Shown in pieces: positions 9,678-18,312 of a stretch of DNA of 64,000 nucleotides (position 1 is its first letter; each line of letters starts with the position of its first letter). Origin of the DNA: Agromyces seonyuensis (GTDB lineage: Bacteria > Actinomycetota > Actinomycetes > Actinomycetales > Microbacteriaceae); assembly GCF_009789225.1 (NCBI RefSeq), contig NZ_WSTA01000002.1, positions 1-64,000 on the forward strand, read 5' to 3'. The notes under the pieces are model-generated. The model was given only the letters and a program-made list of their open reading frames with translations. It made no database searches and had not been told where the DNA came from. A program made the translations under genes and the position numbers.

Positions 9678-10199
9678 ATGCCCGCCGTGTCCGAACCTCG
9701 TCGCACCGCGCCGCAGATCGTCGTCATGGGGGTGTCCGCGTCGGGGAAGTCCTCGATGGGGATCGCGCTCGCCGCGCGGCTCGGAGTGCCCTTCGTGGAT
9801 GCCGACGACCTGCATCCGCGAGCGAACGTCGAGAAGATGGCCGCGGGCATCCCGCTCGACGACGAGGATCGTCGGCCCTGGCTCGACCTCGTCGGTCAGC
9901 GGCTCGCCGCCGGCGGGGATGACGGCGGTGTCGTCATCGCCTGTTCGGCGCTCAAGCGCGCCTACCGGGACCGGCTGCGCGCCGCGGCACCGGGTACGGC
10001 GTTCGTGCATCTGACCGGCACGCCCGACCTGCTCGCCGAGCGGGCTCAGGGCCGGGCCGGCCACTTCATGCCGCCGAGCCTGCTGGCGTCGCAGCTCGCG
10101 ACGCTCGAGGTGCTCGGCGACGACGAAGCGGGCGTCGTGCTCGACATCGTGCATCCGCTCGGCGAGTTGGTGCAGGAGGCGCTCGAGCGGCTCGGCTGA
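9678..10199 (+). CDS. gntK: Gluconokinase
   Basis: This 173-residue P-loop kinase phosphorylates D-gluconate to 6-phosphogluconate for the pentose phosphate pathway. The Walker A motif GVSASGKS is at 18-25. It is followed by DADDLHP, which positions gluconate, then CSALKRAYRDRLR and the GHFMPPSLLASQ segment of the GntK family. Length is normal. A longer open frame begins upstream, but the ATG at 9678 gives the standard N-terminus. Its promoter appears leaderless. It is divergent from the arylsulfatase, and no gluconate permease lies nearby. Confidence 0.93.
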   Translation: MPAVSEPRRTAPQIVVMGVSASGKSSMGIALAARLGVPFVDADDLHPRANVEKMAAGIPLDDEDRRPWLDLVGQRLAAGGDDGGVVIACSALKRAYRDRLRAAAPGTAFVHLTGTPDLLAERAQGRAGHFMPPSLLASQLATLEVLGDDEAGVVLDIVHPLGELVQEALERLG

Positions 10200-10312
10200 A
10201 CGGCGGGCGCTCGGCGCCACTCCGGCGAGCGGGAGCGTCCGGATACTCCGTTCGCCTCGCGTTCACTTCGGGGTCGCCTCCGAGTCCTGCGGCGTCGTTA
10301 CGTTCGGGGCCT

Positions 10313-13078
10313 GTGAGACTTCAACTTCCCCGCACCGTCGCGGCCGTCGCCGCGGCCGCCACCGCCGGCGCGGCGTTCGCGATCGCGCTGCCCCTGACCG
10401 CCCAGGCGGCGGACGCCTCCGACGTCCGCATCACCGAGTGGATGTACAACCCGGTGAACTCCTCCGGCGAGTTCATCGAGTTCACGAACCTCGGCGACGC
10501 CCCCGTGAGCCTCGCCGGGTGGTCGTTCGACGACGACAGCCGCACTCCCGGCGCGGTCGCGCTCGACGGCCTCGGCACGCTCGCCGCCGGGCAGTCCGTG
10601 ATCATCACCGAGTCGGCGGATGCGACCTTCCGCAGCGAGTGGAAGCTCGGCGCCGACGTGAAGGTCCTCGCCGGCAACACGACCAACCTCGGTCGCGCCG
10701 ACGAGATCAACCTCTTCGACGGCGCCGACCCGGTGGCGAACCTCGTCGACCGGCTCGCCTACGGCGACAACACGGTGGGCGGTCCGCGCACCCAGGGCGT
10801 CGCGGGCATCCCGAAGACCGAGGCCGCGCTCGGCGCGAACGACGCGACGCAGTGGCAGCTCTCGGTCGCCGGTGACGCCGAGGGCACGTGGGCCTCCACC
10901 GCGGGCGACCTCGGCTCGCCCGGCACGAGCCGGTTCGCGCCCGAGGGCGAGCCGACTCCTTCGTGGGCCGCGGTCCGCATCAACGAGATCTCCTCCGACA
11001 ACGGGAACACCCCCGTCGGCGATGCGATCGAGCTCGTCAACACGGGCGACGTGGACGTCGACCTCACGGGCTGGCTGCAGATCGACAGCGGCGACCTCTC
11101 TGCCGCGAAGACGTTCGCGACGAAGCTCGCCGACGGCACCGCGACCACGGTCGTCCCGGCGCACGGCTACGTCTACTTCTCCTCGACCAAGGGCCTCGGC
11201 TCGGGCGGCGACGGCGTGAAGGTCTACCTCGCCGACGGCACGCTCGTCGACTCGGCCGCGTACACCGCCGGCGAGGCCGGCAGCGACGAGTCGAACGAGT
11301 TCGGGGCGGGCGCCTTCGCGCGCTGCGGCGACGGCACGGGCGCGTTCGCGTCGGTCGCCCTGAAGAGCTTCGGCGCCTCGAACGCCACCGCGTGCGAGAA
11401 CATCCTGACCAACCCGGGCGAGGAGCCCACGCCGAGCCTCGACTGCCAGCCCGAGGCCGCCTCCGGCACCGGGGCGCTCCCTGCGGGGGCGCTCGCCTGG
11501 CCGGGCAGCGCCGACGTCGGCGTCGCCGACGCGGTGTGCGCATGGAAGACCACGACCGGCCCCGAGGGCCGCGACATCAGCGGCCTCGTCTTCGACCCGA
11601 CCGACGCGAACGTGCTCTACGCGGTGAAGAACAAGAGCTGGGTCTACCGCCTCGTGCAGCAGGACGGCCTCTGGGTCGCCGACACCGCGAACGACTGGGC
11701 CGCGGGCAAGCAGATCTTCTTCCCCGGCTCGACCGACTCGGCCACGAACCAGCCCGACTCCGAGGGCCTGACCGTCGGCCCCGACGGCGCGCTCTACATC
11801 ACGTCGGAGCGCAACAACGCGGCCAACGACATCCCGCTGAACTCGATCCTGCGGATCGACCCGACGCAGCCGGGCACCCGGCTCGTCGCGACGGCGCAGT
11901 GGAACCTGACCGCCGAGTTCCCCGAGCTCCACGCCGGCAACAAGACCGAGGCGAACCTCGGCTTCGAGGGCGTCGCGTTCGTGCCCGACTCGTACCTGAC
12001 GGCCAACGGCTTCGTCGACCAGTCGACGGGCACGACGTACCGCCCGGCGGACTACCCGTTGCACGGCACCGGCCTCTACTTCGCGGCGCTCGAGAACGAC
12101 GGCAAGCTCTACGCCTACGCGCTCGACTCCGACGGCTCGTTCCACCGCGTCTCGGTCGTCGACAGCGGCATGGGCCACGCCATGGAGGTGCAGTTCGACG
12201 CGGACGCCCAGCGCATCTGGGCGGTCTGCGACAACACCTGCGGCGTCGCCGCCACGGTGCTGAAGGTCGACGCCACGGGTGCGATCGTGCCCGAGCCCGT
12301 CTACGCGAAGCCCGCCGGCCTGCCCGTGAACAACTTCGAGGGCTTCGCGATCGCGCCGAACTCGACGTGCGTCGACGGCACGAAGACGGTGGTCTGGGGC
12401 GACGACGGCATCGCGGGCACCGGTGCCGGCAGCGCGACCGAGGGCCACGCGCTCTACACGAGCCGCATCGACTGCGACCTGCACCTCGGCGAGCAGGGCG
12501 TGCCGAAGCCCGACACGACGCGTCCGCTGGTGACCTTCGTCACCCCGACGACGGCCGGTCCGTTCCAGCAGCTCCAGGTGCGCGTCGACGCGACCGACGA
12601 GGTCGGACTCAAGCGCATCGTGGCGAACGTCTACGACGCGGCGGGCACGCTCGTGAAGTCGACGCAGTCGGCCGTGGCGAACGGCGCGACCTCGGGCACG
12701 CACTCGGCCACCGTGACGCTCCCGACGGGTGCGTACTTCGTCAAGTACAACGCGCAGGACCTCGCCGGCAACATCTCGACGACGGGCCGGTTCGAGTTCA
12801 CGATCGACGCGACCAAGCCGACCGCGACGATCAAGGACGGCGCGGGCTTCACGGTCAAGACCGGTGAGGCCTACGGCCTGATCAGCTTCAAGCTGTACGA
12901 CGCCCAGAAGATCGACAAGGTCACGATCAACGGCAAGGTGAAGGACCTCACCGACAACCAGTGGTCGGACGTGAACTTCATCAAGCCGGGCGTCTTCGGC
13001 GCCGTGGCGGGTGCGAACACCCTGGTCGTCTACGACCTGGCCGGCAACGCCTCGACGTACGAGTTCAACCTCGGCTGA
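10313..13078 (+). CDS. Large secreted protein: two lamin-tail domains, phytase-like propeller, C-terminal Ig-like module
   Basis: This 921-residue protein starts at a GTG and has a Sec signal peptide of about 32 residues. Two lamin-tail domains follow (about 36-205 and 218-365; each has IxEW or INEI with EFxNxGD). A region around 390-730 (DISGLVFDPTDANVLYAV, GLTVGPDGALYITSE) resembles the esterase-like-activity-of-phytase propeller family. Residues 734-921 form an Ig-like module nearly the same as that ending the GH3 enzyme at 57-60 kb. Function is not known; an extracellular phosphoesterase or a surface-binding role are both possible. It ends at a perfect 22-bp hairpin. Confidence 0.8.
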   Translation: MRLQLPRTVAAVAAAATAGAAFAIALPLTAQAADASDVRITEWMYNPVNSSGEFIEFTNLGDAPVSLAGWSFDDDSRTPGAVALDGLGTLAAGQSVIITESADATFRSEWKLGADVKVLAGNTTNLGRADEINLFDGADPVANLVDRLAYGDNTVGGPRTQGVAGIPKTEAALGANDATQWQLSVAGDAEGTWASTAGDLGSPGTSRFAPEGEPTPSWAAVRINEISSDNGNTPVGDAIELVNTGDVDVDLTGWLQIDSGDLSAAKTFATKLADGTATTVVPAHGYVYFSSTKGLGSGGDGVKVYLADGTLVDSAAYTAGEAGSDESNEFGAGAFARCGDGTGAFASVALKSFGASNATACENILTNPGEEPTPSLDCQPEAASGTGALPAGALAWPGSADVGVADAVCAWKTTTGPEGRDISGLVFDPTDANVLYAVKNKSWVYRLVQQDGLWVADTANDWAAGKQIFFPGSTDSATNQPDSEGLTVGPDGALYITSERNNAANDIPLNSILRIDPTQPGTRLVATAQWNLTAEFPELHAGNKTEANLGFEGVAFVPDSYLTANGFVDQSTGTTYRPADYPLHGTGLYFAALENDGKLYAYALDSDGSFHRVSVVDSGMGHAMEVQFDADAQRIWAVCDNTCGVAATVLKVDATGAIVPEPVYAKPAGLPVNNFEGFAIAPNSTCVDGTKTVVWGDDGIAGTGAGSATEGHALYTSRIDCDLHLGEQGVPKPDTTRPLVTFVTPTTAGPFQQLQVRVDATDEVGLKRIVANVYDAAGTLVKSTQSAVANGATSGTHSATVTLPTGAYFVKYNAQDLAGNISTTGRFEFTIDATKPTATIKDGAGFTVKTGEAYGLISFKLYDAQKIDKVTINGKVKDLTDNQWSDVNFIKPGVFGAVAGANTLVVYDLAGNASTYEFNLG

Positions 13079-13088
13079 TCCAGCGCGC

Positions 13089-13136
13089 CCGACGGGGCGC
13101 GTGGATGCTCCTGCGAGCATCCACGCGCCCCGTCGG
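13089..13136. terminator. Perfect 22-bp hairpin terminator between the lamin-tail protein and TetR
   Basis: The arms 13089-13110 and 13115-13136 are exact complements around a 4-nt loop (CTGC). It lies 10 bp past the stop of the lamin-tail protein gene and before the convergent TetR gene, so it can serve both. The stem ends in GGATGCTC/GAGCATCC. Confidence 0.85.
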
Positions 13137-13197
13137 CGTCACGGAGCCCGACGATCCGGCGCGGGCGCGGGCGCGGCCGCGGGGGGCCCGACGTCCG

Positions 13198-13902
13198 TCA
13201 GTCGTGCCAGGCGCCGAGCCACTCGGCCCAGTCGGGGCCGTCGTCGACCGGGATGCCGGCGCGCGCCTGTTCGACGAGCCCCCGCATCACGAATCCCAGA
13301 TAGCGCAGGTGGAGCTCGTCGGCGCGTGAACGCGGGATGGGCAGTACTGGGCGCAGGTGCAGGAGGAGCTGCATGACGTCGGCCGCGGTGAAGCCCGCGG
13401 GGACGAGCCCGTGGGCGAGGTCGCGCGCGACGAGGCGTTCCAACCCCTCGTGCAGGTAGTCGGACGCCGCCGCGAGCGCCGCCGAGCTCTTGCCCGCGCC
13501 GCCGCCCGTCGGCTGGAGATTCGGTCCTGCGGCGCCGAGGATTTGGCGCCGGAGGAAGGTCGCGACCGCTCCGCCCGACTCGGCGATCGTGTCCGAGTCG
13601 GCGCCTGCGTCGGAGCCGGCGTCGGTCTGCGCGTCGGCGTCGGCCGCGACCTCGTGGGCGAGTGCCGCGGCCTCGCTCACGGCGCTCACACGAAGCGCTT
13701 CGATGAGTGCCTCTTTGGTGGGGTAGCGGCGGTAGACCGAGCCGACGCCGACGCCGGCCCGCTGCGCGACTTCGGCCATCGAGGCGTCGGAGCCGCGGGT
13801 GGAGAACACCTCGCGGGCGGCGGCGAGCACTGCGGAATCGTTCGACCGGGCCTCCTGCTGGCGTCCCGGCAGTCGACGGTGGGGGACGTCGGGCACTTGC
13901 AT
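13198..13902 (-). CDS. TetR-family transcriptional repressor of the adjacent MFS pump
   Basis: This 234-residue protein has an N-terminal TetR helix-turn-helix (about 20-66: VLAAAREVFSTRGSDASMAEVAQRAGVGVGSVYRRYPTKEALIE is the region, key residues G-x-GS-x-YR-x-Y). A divergent ligand-binding domain follows, with an Ala/Asp-rich stretch near 85-105. It starts within 75 bp of a divergent MFS transporter. A GAGGA ribosome binding site precedes the ATG. A perfect inverted repeat at 13936-13954 between the genes is its probable operator, which suggests control of both itself and the pump. The effector is unknown. Confidence 0.85.
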   Translation of the reverse strand: MQVPDVPHRRLPGRQQEARSNDSAVLAAAREVFSTRGSDASMAEVAQRAGVGVGSVYRRYPTKEALIEALRVSAVSEAAALAHEVAADADAQTDAGSDAGADSDTIAESGGAVATFLRRQILGAAGPNLQPTGGGAGKSSAALAAASDYLHEGLERLVARDLAHGLVPAGFTAADVMQLLLHLRPVLPIPRSRADELHLRYLGFVMRGLVEQARAGIPVDDGPDWAEWLGAWHD

Positions 13903-13935
13903 TCCTCAAGTCTAGGAGGATGCTACGCTCAGATT

Positions 13936-13954
13936 GGAACGGAACCTCCGTTCC
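13936..13954. promoter_or_regulatory. Operator GGAACGGA-ACC-TCCGTTCC between tetR and the MFS gene
   Basis: This is a perfect 8+8 bp inverted repeat with a 3-bp centre. It lies just downstream of a TACGCT -10-like element (13924-13929) that faces the MFS gene. Size and symmetry are typical for TetR dimers, and it is the only strong palindrome in the intergenic region. Confidence 0.65.
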
Positions 13955-13973
13955 GATCGAATTTCGATCCCCG

Positions 13974-15443
13974 ATGACTCTCGAGAGCGAGCCGCCCATG
14001 CCCCCCGCGATCACCGCTTCGGAGACGCCAGAGCGCGCCGCCGTGCGTCGCGCCGGCCACCCCGCCGCGCCGGCCCGTCCCGGACGCTTCACCTTCGCGC
14101 TCAGCGCCGCCGTGCTCGTGTTCTCCCTCATGCAGACGCTCTCGGTGCCCGCGCTGCCGACGATCGGCCGTGAGCTCGGGGCGAGCAGCCTCGGCACTGG
14201 GTGGATCCTCACGGCCTTCCTCCTCGCCGGCGCGGTCTTCTCGCCCGTGATCGGCAACCTCGGCGACCGCTTCGGCCACCGACGCATCATGCTGATCGCG
14301 ATGCTCGTCTTCGCCGCGGCGACGCTCGTCGCCGCCGTCGCGCCGAACCTCGGTGTGCTGCTCGCGGCGCGGGTCGCGCAGGGCGTCAGCACGGCGACCT
14401 TCCCCCTCGCGCTCGCGCTCGTGCGCGCCGAGCTGACCGGCCCCAGGCTCGCGGCGGCGTTCGGCTGGATCCCGGGCATGATCGGCCTCGGCGCCGGACT
14501 CGCGCTCGTGATGGGCGGCCTCGTCGTCGACGCGCTCGGCTGGCGTTGGATCTTCTTCATCGGCGCCGCGCTCATCCTCGTCGCGGTGGCGTTCGTGCTC
14601 GCGTGGGTGCCGAGCGGCGGCACGGGCGCCTCCGCCCGCAGAACCGACTGGCCCGGCATCCTGCTGCTCGCGGGCGGCCTCGTGGGCGTGCTGCTCGCCG
14701 TCTCCCAGGGCGGCGCGTGGGGCTGGGCGTCACCGTGGACGATCGGCGTCGGCATTGCGGGAATCCTGCTGCTGGCCGCGCTCGTGGTCGTCGAGCTGCG
14801 CAGCCCGGCGCCCGTGGTCGACGTGCGCACGTTCCGGCACGGCCCGATCGTGCTCGTGAGCCTGCTCACCGTCGTCGTCGGCTTCGTTCCCTACGTGTTC
14901 TACGTCGCCCTCCCGATCCTCATGCAGGCCCCCGCCGGGACCGGCTACGGGCATGGCATGAGCGTGACCGCTTCCGCCCTGGCGATGCTGCCGAGCGCGG
15001 TCCTCGTCTTCCTCGGCGGCAGGCTCTCGCCGTGGCTCGCCGCCCGACTCGGCGGCGGCGGCGCGGCCGTGATCGCGGCGGCCGTCATGGGGATCGGGGC
15101 TGGGGCCCTGGCGATCTGGCCGACGGTGCCGTGGCTCGTGGTCGTGGCGTTCGGGGTGCTCGGCTTCGGCAACGGCATCGGGTACGCGATCTGCTCGCAG
15201 CTCGTCGTGACCGCGTCGCCCGCGAACGAGGTCGGGGCGGCGACGGGTCTGAACGGTGTCGTCCGTACCATCGGGTCTGCGTCGGCGGCGCCGGTCGTCT
15301 CCGCGCTCCTCGCCGCGGCCGCGGTCGGCGCGTCGGATCCGGCGAACGTGTTCTCGGCGGCGTTCTGGGTCGCGGCCGGGGCGTGCGTGCTCGGCGTCGT
15401 CGTCTCGATCGGGCTGCGCGGCACGACCCGTCGGACGGCCTGA
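13974..15443 (+). CDS. MFS drug efflux transporter (DHA2/EmrB-like, 14 membrane segments)
   Basis: This 489-residue integral membrane protein probably exports drugs by proton antiport. Repeated hydrophobic helices begin at about residue 40 (FALSAAVLVFSLMQTLSVPALP). A GNLGDRFGHRR loop, matching the MFS motif between helices 2 and 3, follows. Total length and the number of hydrophobic stretches fit the 14-helix DHA2 group. The first 35 residues are a Pro/Ala-rich cytoplasmic tail. The start may be the ATG at 13974 or that at 13998. It is divergent from, and probably repressed by, the TetR protein. The cargo cannot be predicted. Confidence 0.88.
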   Translation: MTLESEPPMPPAITASETPERAAVRRAGHPAAPARPGRFTFALSAAVLVFSLMQTLSVPALPTIGRELGASSLGTGWILTAFLLAGAVFSPVIGNLGDRFGHRRIMLIAMLVFAAATLVAAVAPNLGVLLAARVAQGVSTATFPLALALVRAELTGPRLAAAFGWIPGMIGLGAGLALVMGGLVVDALGWRWIFFIGAALILVAVAFVLAWVPSGGTGASARRTDWPGILLLAGGLVGVLLAVSQGGAWGWASPWTIGVGIAGILLLAALVVVELRSPAPVVDVRTFRHGPIVLVSLLTVVVGFVPYVFYVALPILMQAPAGTGYGHGMSVTASALAMLPSAVLVFLGGRLSPWLAARLGGGGAAVIAAAVMGIGAGALAIWPTVPWLVVVAFGVLGFGNGIGYAICSQLVVTASPANEVGAATGLNGVVRTIGSASAAPVVSALLAAAAVGASDPANVFSAAFWVAAGACVLGVVVSIGLRGTTRRTA

Positions 15444-15466
15444 AGGAAGTTCCGCGTTCGCCGGGT

Positions 15467-17200
15467 CTATTCGACGAGCTTGCCGACCGTCTCGACCTCG
15501 CGCATGAGCGCGGCGATCTCCTCGGGGATCTCCGGGATCGACTCGCGCGCGACTCCGTCGCGGGGCGACCACACGAGGTTCACCTGCAACGACTCGTCGA
15601 GGTCGGGGAAGTCGCTGCGGTTGTGGCAGCCGCGGGTCTCGCGGCGCTCGAGGGCGGCCTCGAGGGTCGCGCGGGCCGCGAGGGCCGCGGACTTCAGGTC
15701 GAACGCGTGGGCGAGGTCCTGGTAGCCGGCGATGTCGGGGTGCACGCCGATCTGCGTCATCCTCGCCTCGATCGCATCGAGTTCGGCGAGGCCGGCGCGC
15801 AGGCCCGCCTCGTCGCGCACGACGCCGGCGTGTTCGGTCATCGTGTTGCGGATGGCGCGCTGGAGGGCGCGCACGTTCTCGGCGCCGTCGGAGGCCAGGA
15901 GGCCGGCGATCTCGTCGCGCGCGGACTGCACGGCGGCGGCCGAGCGGGGCTGCGCGGGCAGGGCTCGGGAGTAGTCGATCGCCGCCTGTCCGACGATGCG
16001 GCCGAAGACGAGCAGTTCGATGAGGGAGTTGCCGCCGAGCCGGTTCGCACCGTGCAGGCCCGACGAGGCTTCGCCGATCGCGTAGAGGCCGGGCACGTCG
16101 GTGCCGTGGTCGTCGGGGCGCACCCAGACCCCGCCCATCGAGTAGTGCGCGGTCGGCGCGATCTCGATCGGCGCCGTCGTGATGTCGAGCATCTGGAGTT
16201 CGAGCATCGTCTGGTAGACGCGGGGGAGGCGCCGCATGATCGTCTCGCGCGGCAGGTGCGAGACATCCAGCCACACCCCGCCGTTCGGGGTGCCGCGCCC
16301 CTCCTTGATCTCGGTGTAGCAGGCCAGGGCGACGCGGTCGCGGGTCGAGAGCTCCAGGCGCTCGGGGTCGTACTTCGCCATGAAGCGCTCGCCGAGGGCG
16401 TTGGTGAGGATGCCGCCCTCGCCTCGGGCGGCCTCGCTGATGAGGGTGCCGGCGGCGTTCTCGGGCTCGATGATGCCCGACGGGTGGAACTGCACGAGCT
16501 CGGGGTCGCGCACCCGGCCGCCGGCCTCGACGGCGAGCCGCCACGAGTCGCCCGTGTTCTCGTCGCGCCGGGAGGACGTGCGCCGCCAGATGCGGTTGTG
16601 GCCGCCGGCGGCGAGGATGACCGCGTCGGCGTGGATGAGGTAGCCCGTGCCGTCGTCGAGGTCGAAGCCGTAGGCGCCGAAGACGGCGCCGTCCTCGTCG
16701 ACGAGGATGCGGGTGATGTAGACGGTGTCGAGGATCGGCACGTCGAGCTGCACGGCGCGGTTGACGAGGGTGCGCTGGATCTCGAGGCCGGTGTAGTCGC
16801 CGGCGAAGGCCGTGCGGCGGTAGGTGTGGGCGCCGAAGAAGCGTTGCGAGATGCGGCCGTCGTCCTCGCGGGCGAAGGGCATCCCGTAGCGCTCGAGGTC
16901 CTCGATGCCGCGGGCTGCGCCCTCGGTGACGGTCTGCACGACGCGCGGGTCGGCGAGCAGGTAGCTCTCCTTCAGGGTGTCGGCGGCATGCTGCTGCCAG
17001 CTGTCGTCGGCGTCCATGGTGGCGAGCGCGGCGTTGATGCCGCCGGCGGCGAGGGAGGTGTGGGCGTCGGACTTGGGGCGCTTGCCGACGGCGAGCACGT
17101 CGACCCCGGCCTCGGCGATCTCGATGGCGGCGCGCAGTCCCGAACCGCCGGTGCCGATGACGAGCACGGTGGTGGAGAGCTGGCGTTCAGAAGCGGTCAT
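15467..17200 (-). CDS. FAD-dependent fumarate reductase/succinate dehydrogenase-type flavoprotein
   Basis: This 577-residue flavoprotein has the N-terminal dinucleotide motif VIGTGGSGLRAAIE. It has an SLAAGGINAA segment near the covalent or tight FAD site, AAGGHNR, and the QFHPSG active-site region. The C-terminal helical domain includes ETRGCHNRSDFP, comparable to the SdhA/FrdA/NadB end. No iron-sulfur or membrane-anchor subunit is nearby, so it may act as a soluble fumarate-reductase-like or aspartate-oxidase-like enzyme. L-aspartate oxidase is less likely because nadA and nadC are absent. A LysR gene is divergent from it, with a shared 76-bp control region. Confidence 0.82.
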   Translation of the reverse strand: MTASERQLSTTVLVIGTGGSGLRAAIEIAEAGVDVLAVGKRPKSDAHTSLAAGGINAALATMDADDSWQQHAADTLKESYLLADPRVVQTVTEGAARGIEDLERYGMPFAREDDGRISQRFFGAHTYRRTAFAGDYTGLEIQRTLVNRAVQLDVPILDTVYITRILVDEDGAVFGAYGFDLDDGTGYLIHADAVILAAGGHNRIWRRTSSRRDENTGDSWRLAVEAGGRVRDPELVQFHPSGIIEPENAAGTLISEAARGEGGILTNALGERFMAKYDPERLELSTRDRVALACYTEIKEGRGTPNGGVWLDVSHLPRETIMRRLPRVYQTMLELQMLDITTAPIEIAPTAHYSMGGVWVRPDDHGTDVPGLYAIGEASSGLHGANRLGGNSLIELLVFGRIVGQAAIDYSRALPAQPRSAAAVQSARDEIAGLLASDGAENVRALQRAIRNTMTEHAGVVRDEAGLRAGLAELDAIEARMTQIGVHPDIAGYQDLAHAFDLKSAALAARATLEAALERRETRGCHNRSDFPDLDESLQVNLVWSPRDGVARESIPEIPEEIAALMREVETVGKLVE

Positions 17201-17232
17201 GCGGACACGCTAGGCAGCCGCGCCCCATTCCT

Positions 17233-17270
17233 CCAATGCATATTGATTGGGATGACCATGCGCCTAGAGT
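17233..17270 (+). promoter_or_regulatory. LysR-type dyad overlapping the lysR promoter
   Basis: CCAAT-N8-ATTGG (17233-17250) is an interrupted dyad of the T-N11-A class bound by LysR proteins. It overlaps the -35 TTGATT (17243-17248). A 16-bp spacer leads to the -10 TAGAGT (17265-17270). Transcription would begin near 17277, where an ATG sits, giving a leaderless lysR message. The site lies between two divergent genes, so it could autorepress lysR and activate the flavoprotein gene. Confidence 0.6.
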
Positions 17271-17276
17271 ATGGAT

Positions 17277-18221
17277 ATGAACCTCGAGCAGTTGCAGGCG
17301 TTCGTCGCGGTCGCGCAGACCGGCAACTTCACGCGAGCTGCCGACCGGCTCTATCTCGCGCAGCCGACCCTGAGCCGGCAGATCGGCGCCCTCGAGCAGG
17401 ACCTCGGTGCGCCGCTCTTCCATCGCGACCGCGCCGGCAGCACGCTGACGGAGGCCGGGGCGTCGCTCCTCCCGCTCGCACGGCGCATGCTCGCCGATGC
17501 GGACTCCGTGCGCCGCGAACTGGCCGAACTCGCGGGCCTCCAGCGCGGGCGGGTGCGCCTCGGCGCGACGCCGACCCTCTGCATCAGCCTCGTCGCCGAG
17601 GTGCTGAGCGCCTTCCATGTGAAGCATCCGGGGGTCGAGCTGCACCTGTCCGAGCACGGCTCGCGGCGCCTGCTCGACGAACTCGCGGCGGGCGAACTCG
17701 ACCTCGCGCTCGTCACGACCTCCGAGGCCACCGCGGCCCCGACGCGCTTCGAGGCGACCCCGCTGCTCGTCGAGGAGCTCGTCGTGATCTCCGCGGCATC
17801 CGCCCCGGCGATCGTCGACGCTGAGACCGTCGGGCTCTCGACAGTCGCCGGCCTGCCGCAGATCGTCTTCAGTTCGGCGTACGACCTCCGCGGGGCGACC
17901 GATGCCGCGTTCCGCGCCGCGGGCCTCACGTCCGACGTCGTGCTCGAGGGCGCCGAGATGGATGCCGTGCTGCGCTTCGTCGAACGCGGGCTCGGCGTCG
18001 CGATCGTGCCCGCGATGGTGCTCGTCGGCCGGCCGGGCCTGCGCGCGGCCCGTCTCGACGCCTCGGCGCTCGAGCGCACGATCAGCCTCGTGCGCCCGGC
18101 CGGCGTCGCGCCGACCGCCGCCGTCGGCGTCATGGCGCAGACGATCGCCGCGACCGCGATCGAGTTCGCCGCGCGGGCGGGCGCGACCATGCGGCTCGCG
18201 GCGCCCACCGGCCTGCGCTGA
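17277..18221 (+). CDS. LysR-family transcriptional regulator
   Basis: This 314-residue DNA-binding protein has the winged helix-turn-helix at residues 1-60 (MNLEQLQAFVAVAQTGNF, then AADRLYLAQPTLSRQI). A periplasmic-binding-protein-like effector domain follows. The ATG at 17277 is chosen over the one at 17271. A -10 element ends six bases before it and the product then begins at the usual LysR position. It is divergent from the fumarate-reductase-type flavoprotein, its likely target, and the dyad at 17233-17250 is its likely site. The effector is probably a small organic acid related to the enzyme's substrate, which is inference. Confidence 0.9.
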   Translation: MNLEQLQAFVAVAQTGNFTRAADRLYLAQPTLSRQIGALEQDLGAPLFHRDRAGSTLTEAGASLLPLARRMLADADSVRRELAELAGLQRGRVRLGATPTLCISLVAEVLSAFHVKHPGVELHLSEHGSRRLLDELAAGELDLALVTTSEATAAPTRFEATPLLVEELVVISAASAPAIVDAETVGLSTVAGLPQIVFSSAYDLRGATDAAFRAAGLTSDVVLEGAEMDAVLRFVERGLGVAIVPAMVLVGRPGLRAARLDASALERTISLVRPAGVAPTAAVGVMAQTIAATAIEFAARAGATMRLAAPTGLR

Positions 18222-18312
18222 CACCGATCTTCGGCGAACGGTCAGACGGCGGGCGTTGGATGGATCGTCGCCGCCGGATCCTCGCGCGGCGCGGAACAGG
18301 AGAGCGACGAAC

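Noticed and set aside
14201-17824. A 1207-residue plus-strand open frame
   Set aside because: It runs through MFS, flavoprotein and LysR genes in a wrong frame, with Arg-rich composition and no recognisable domain.
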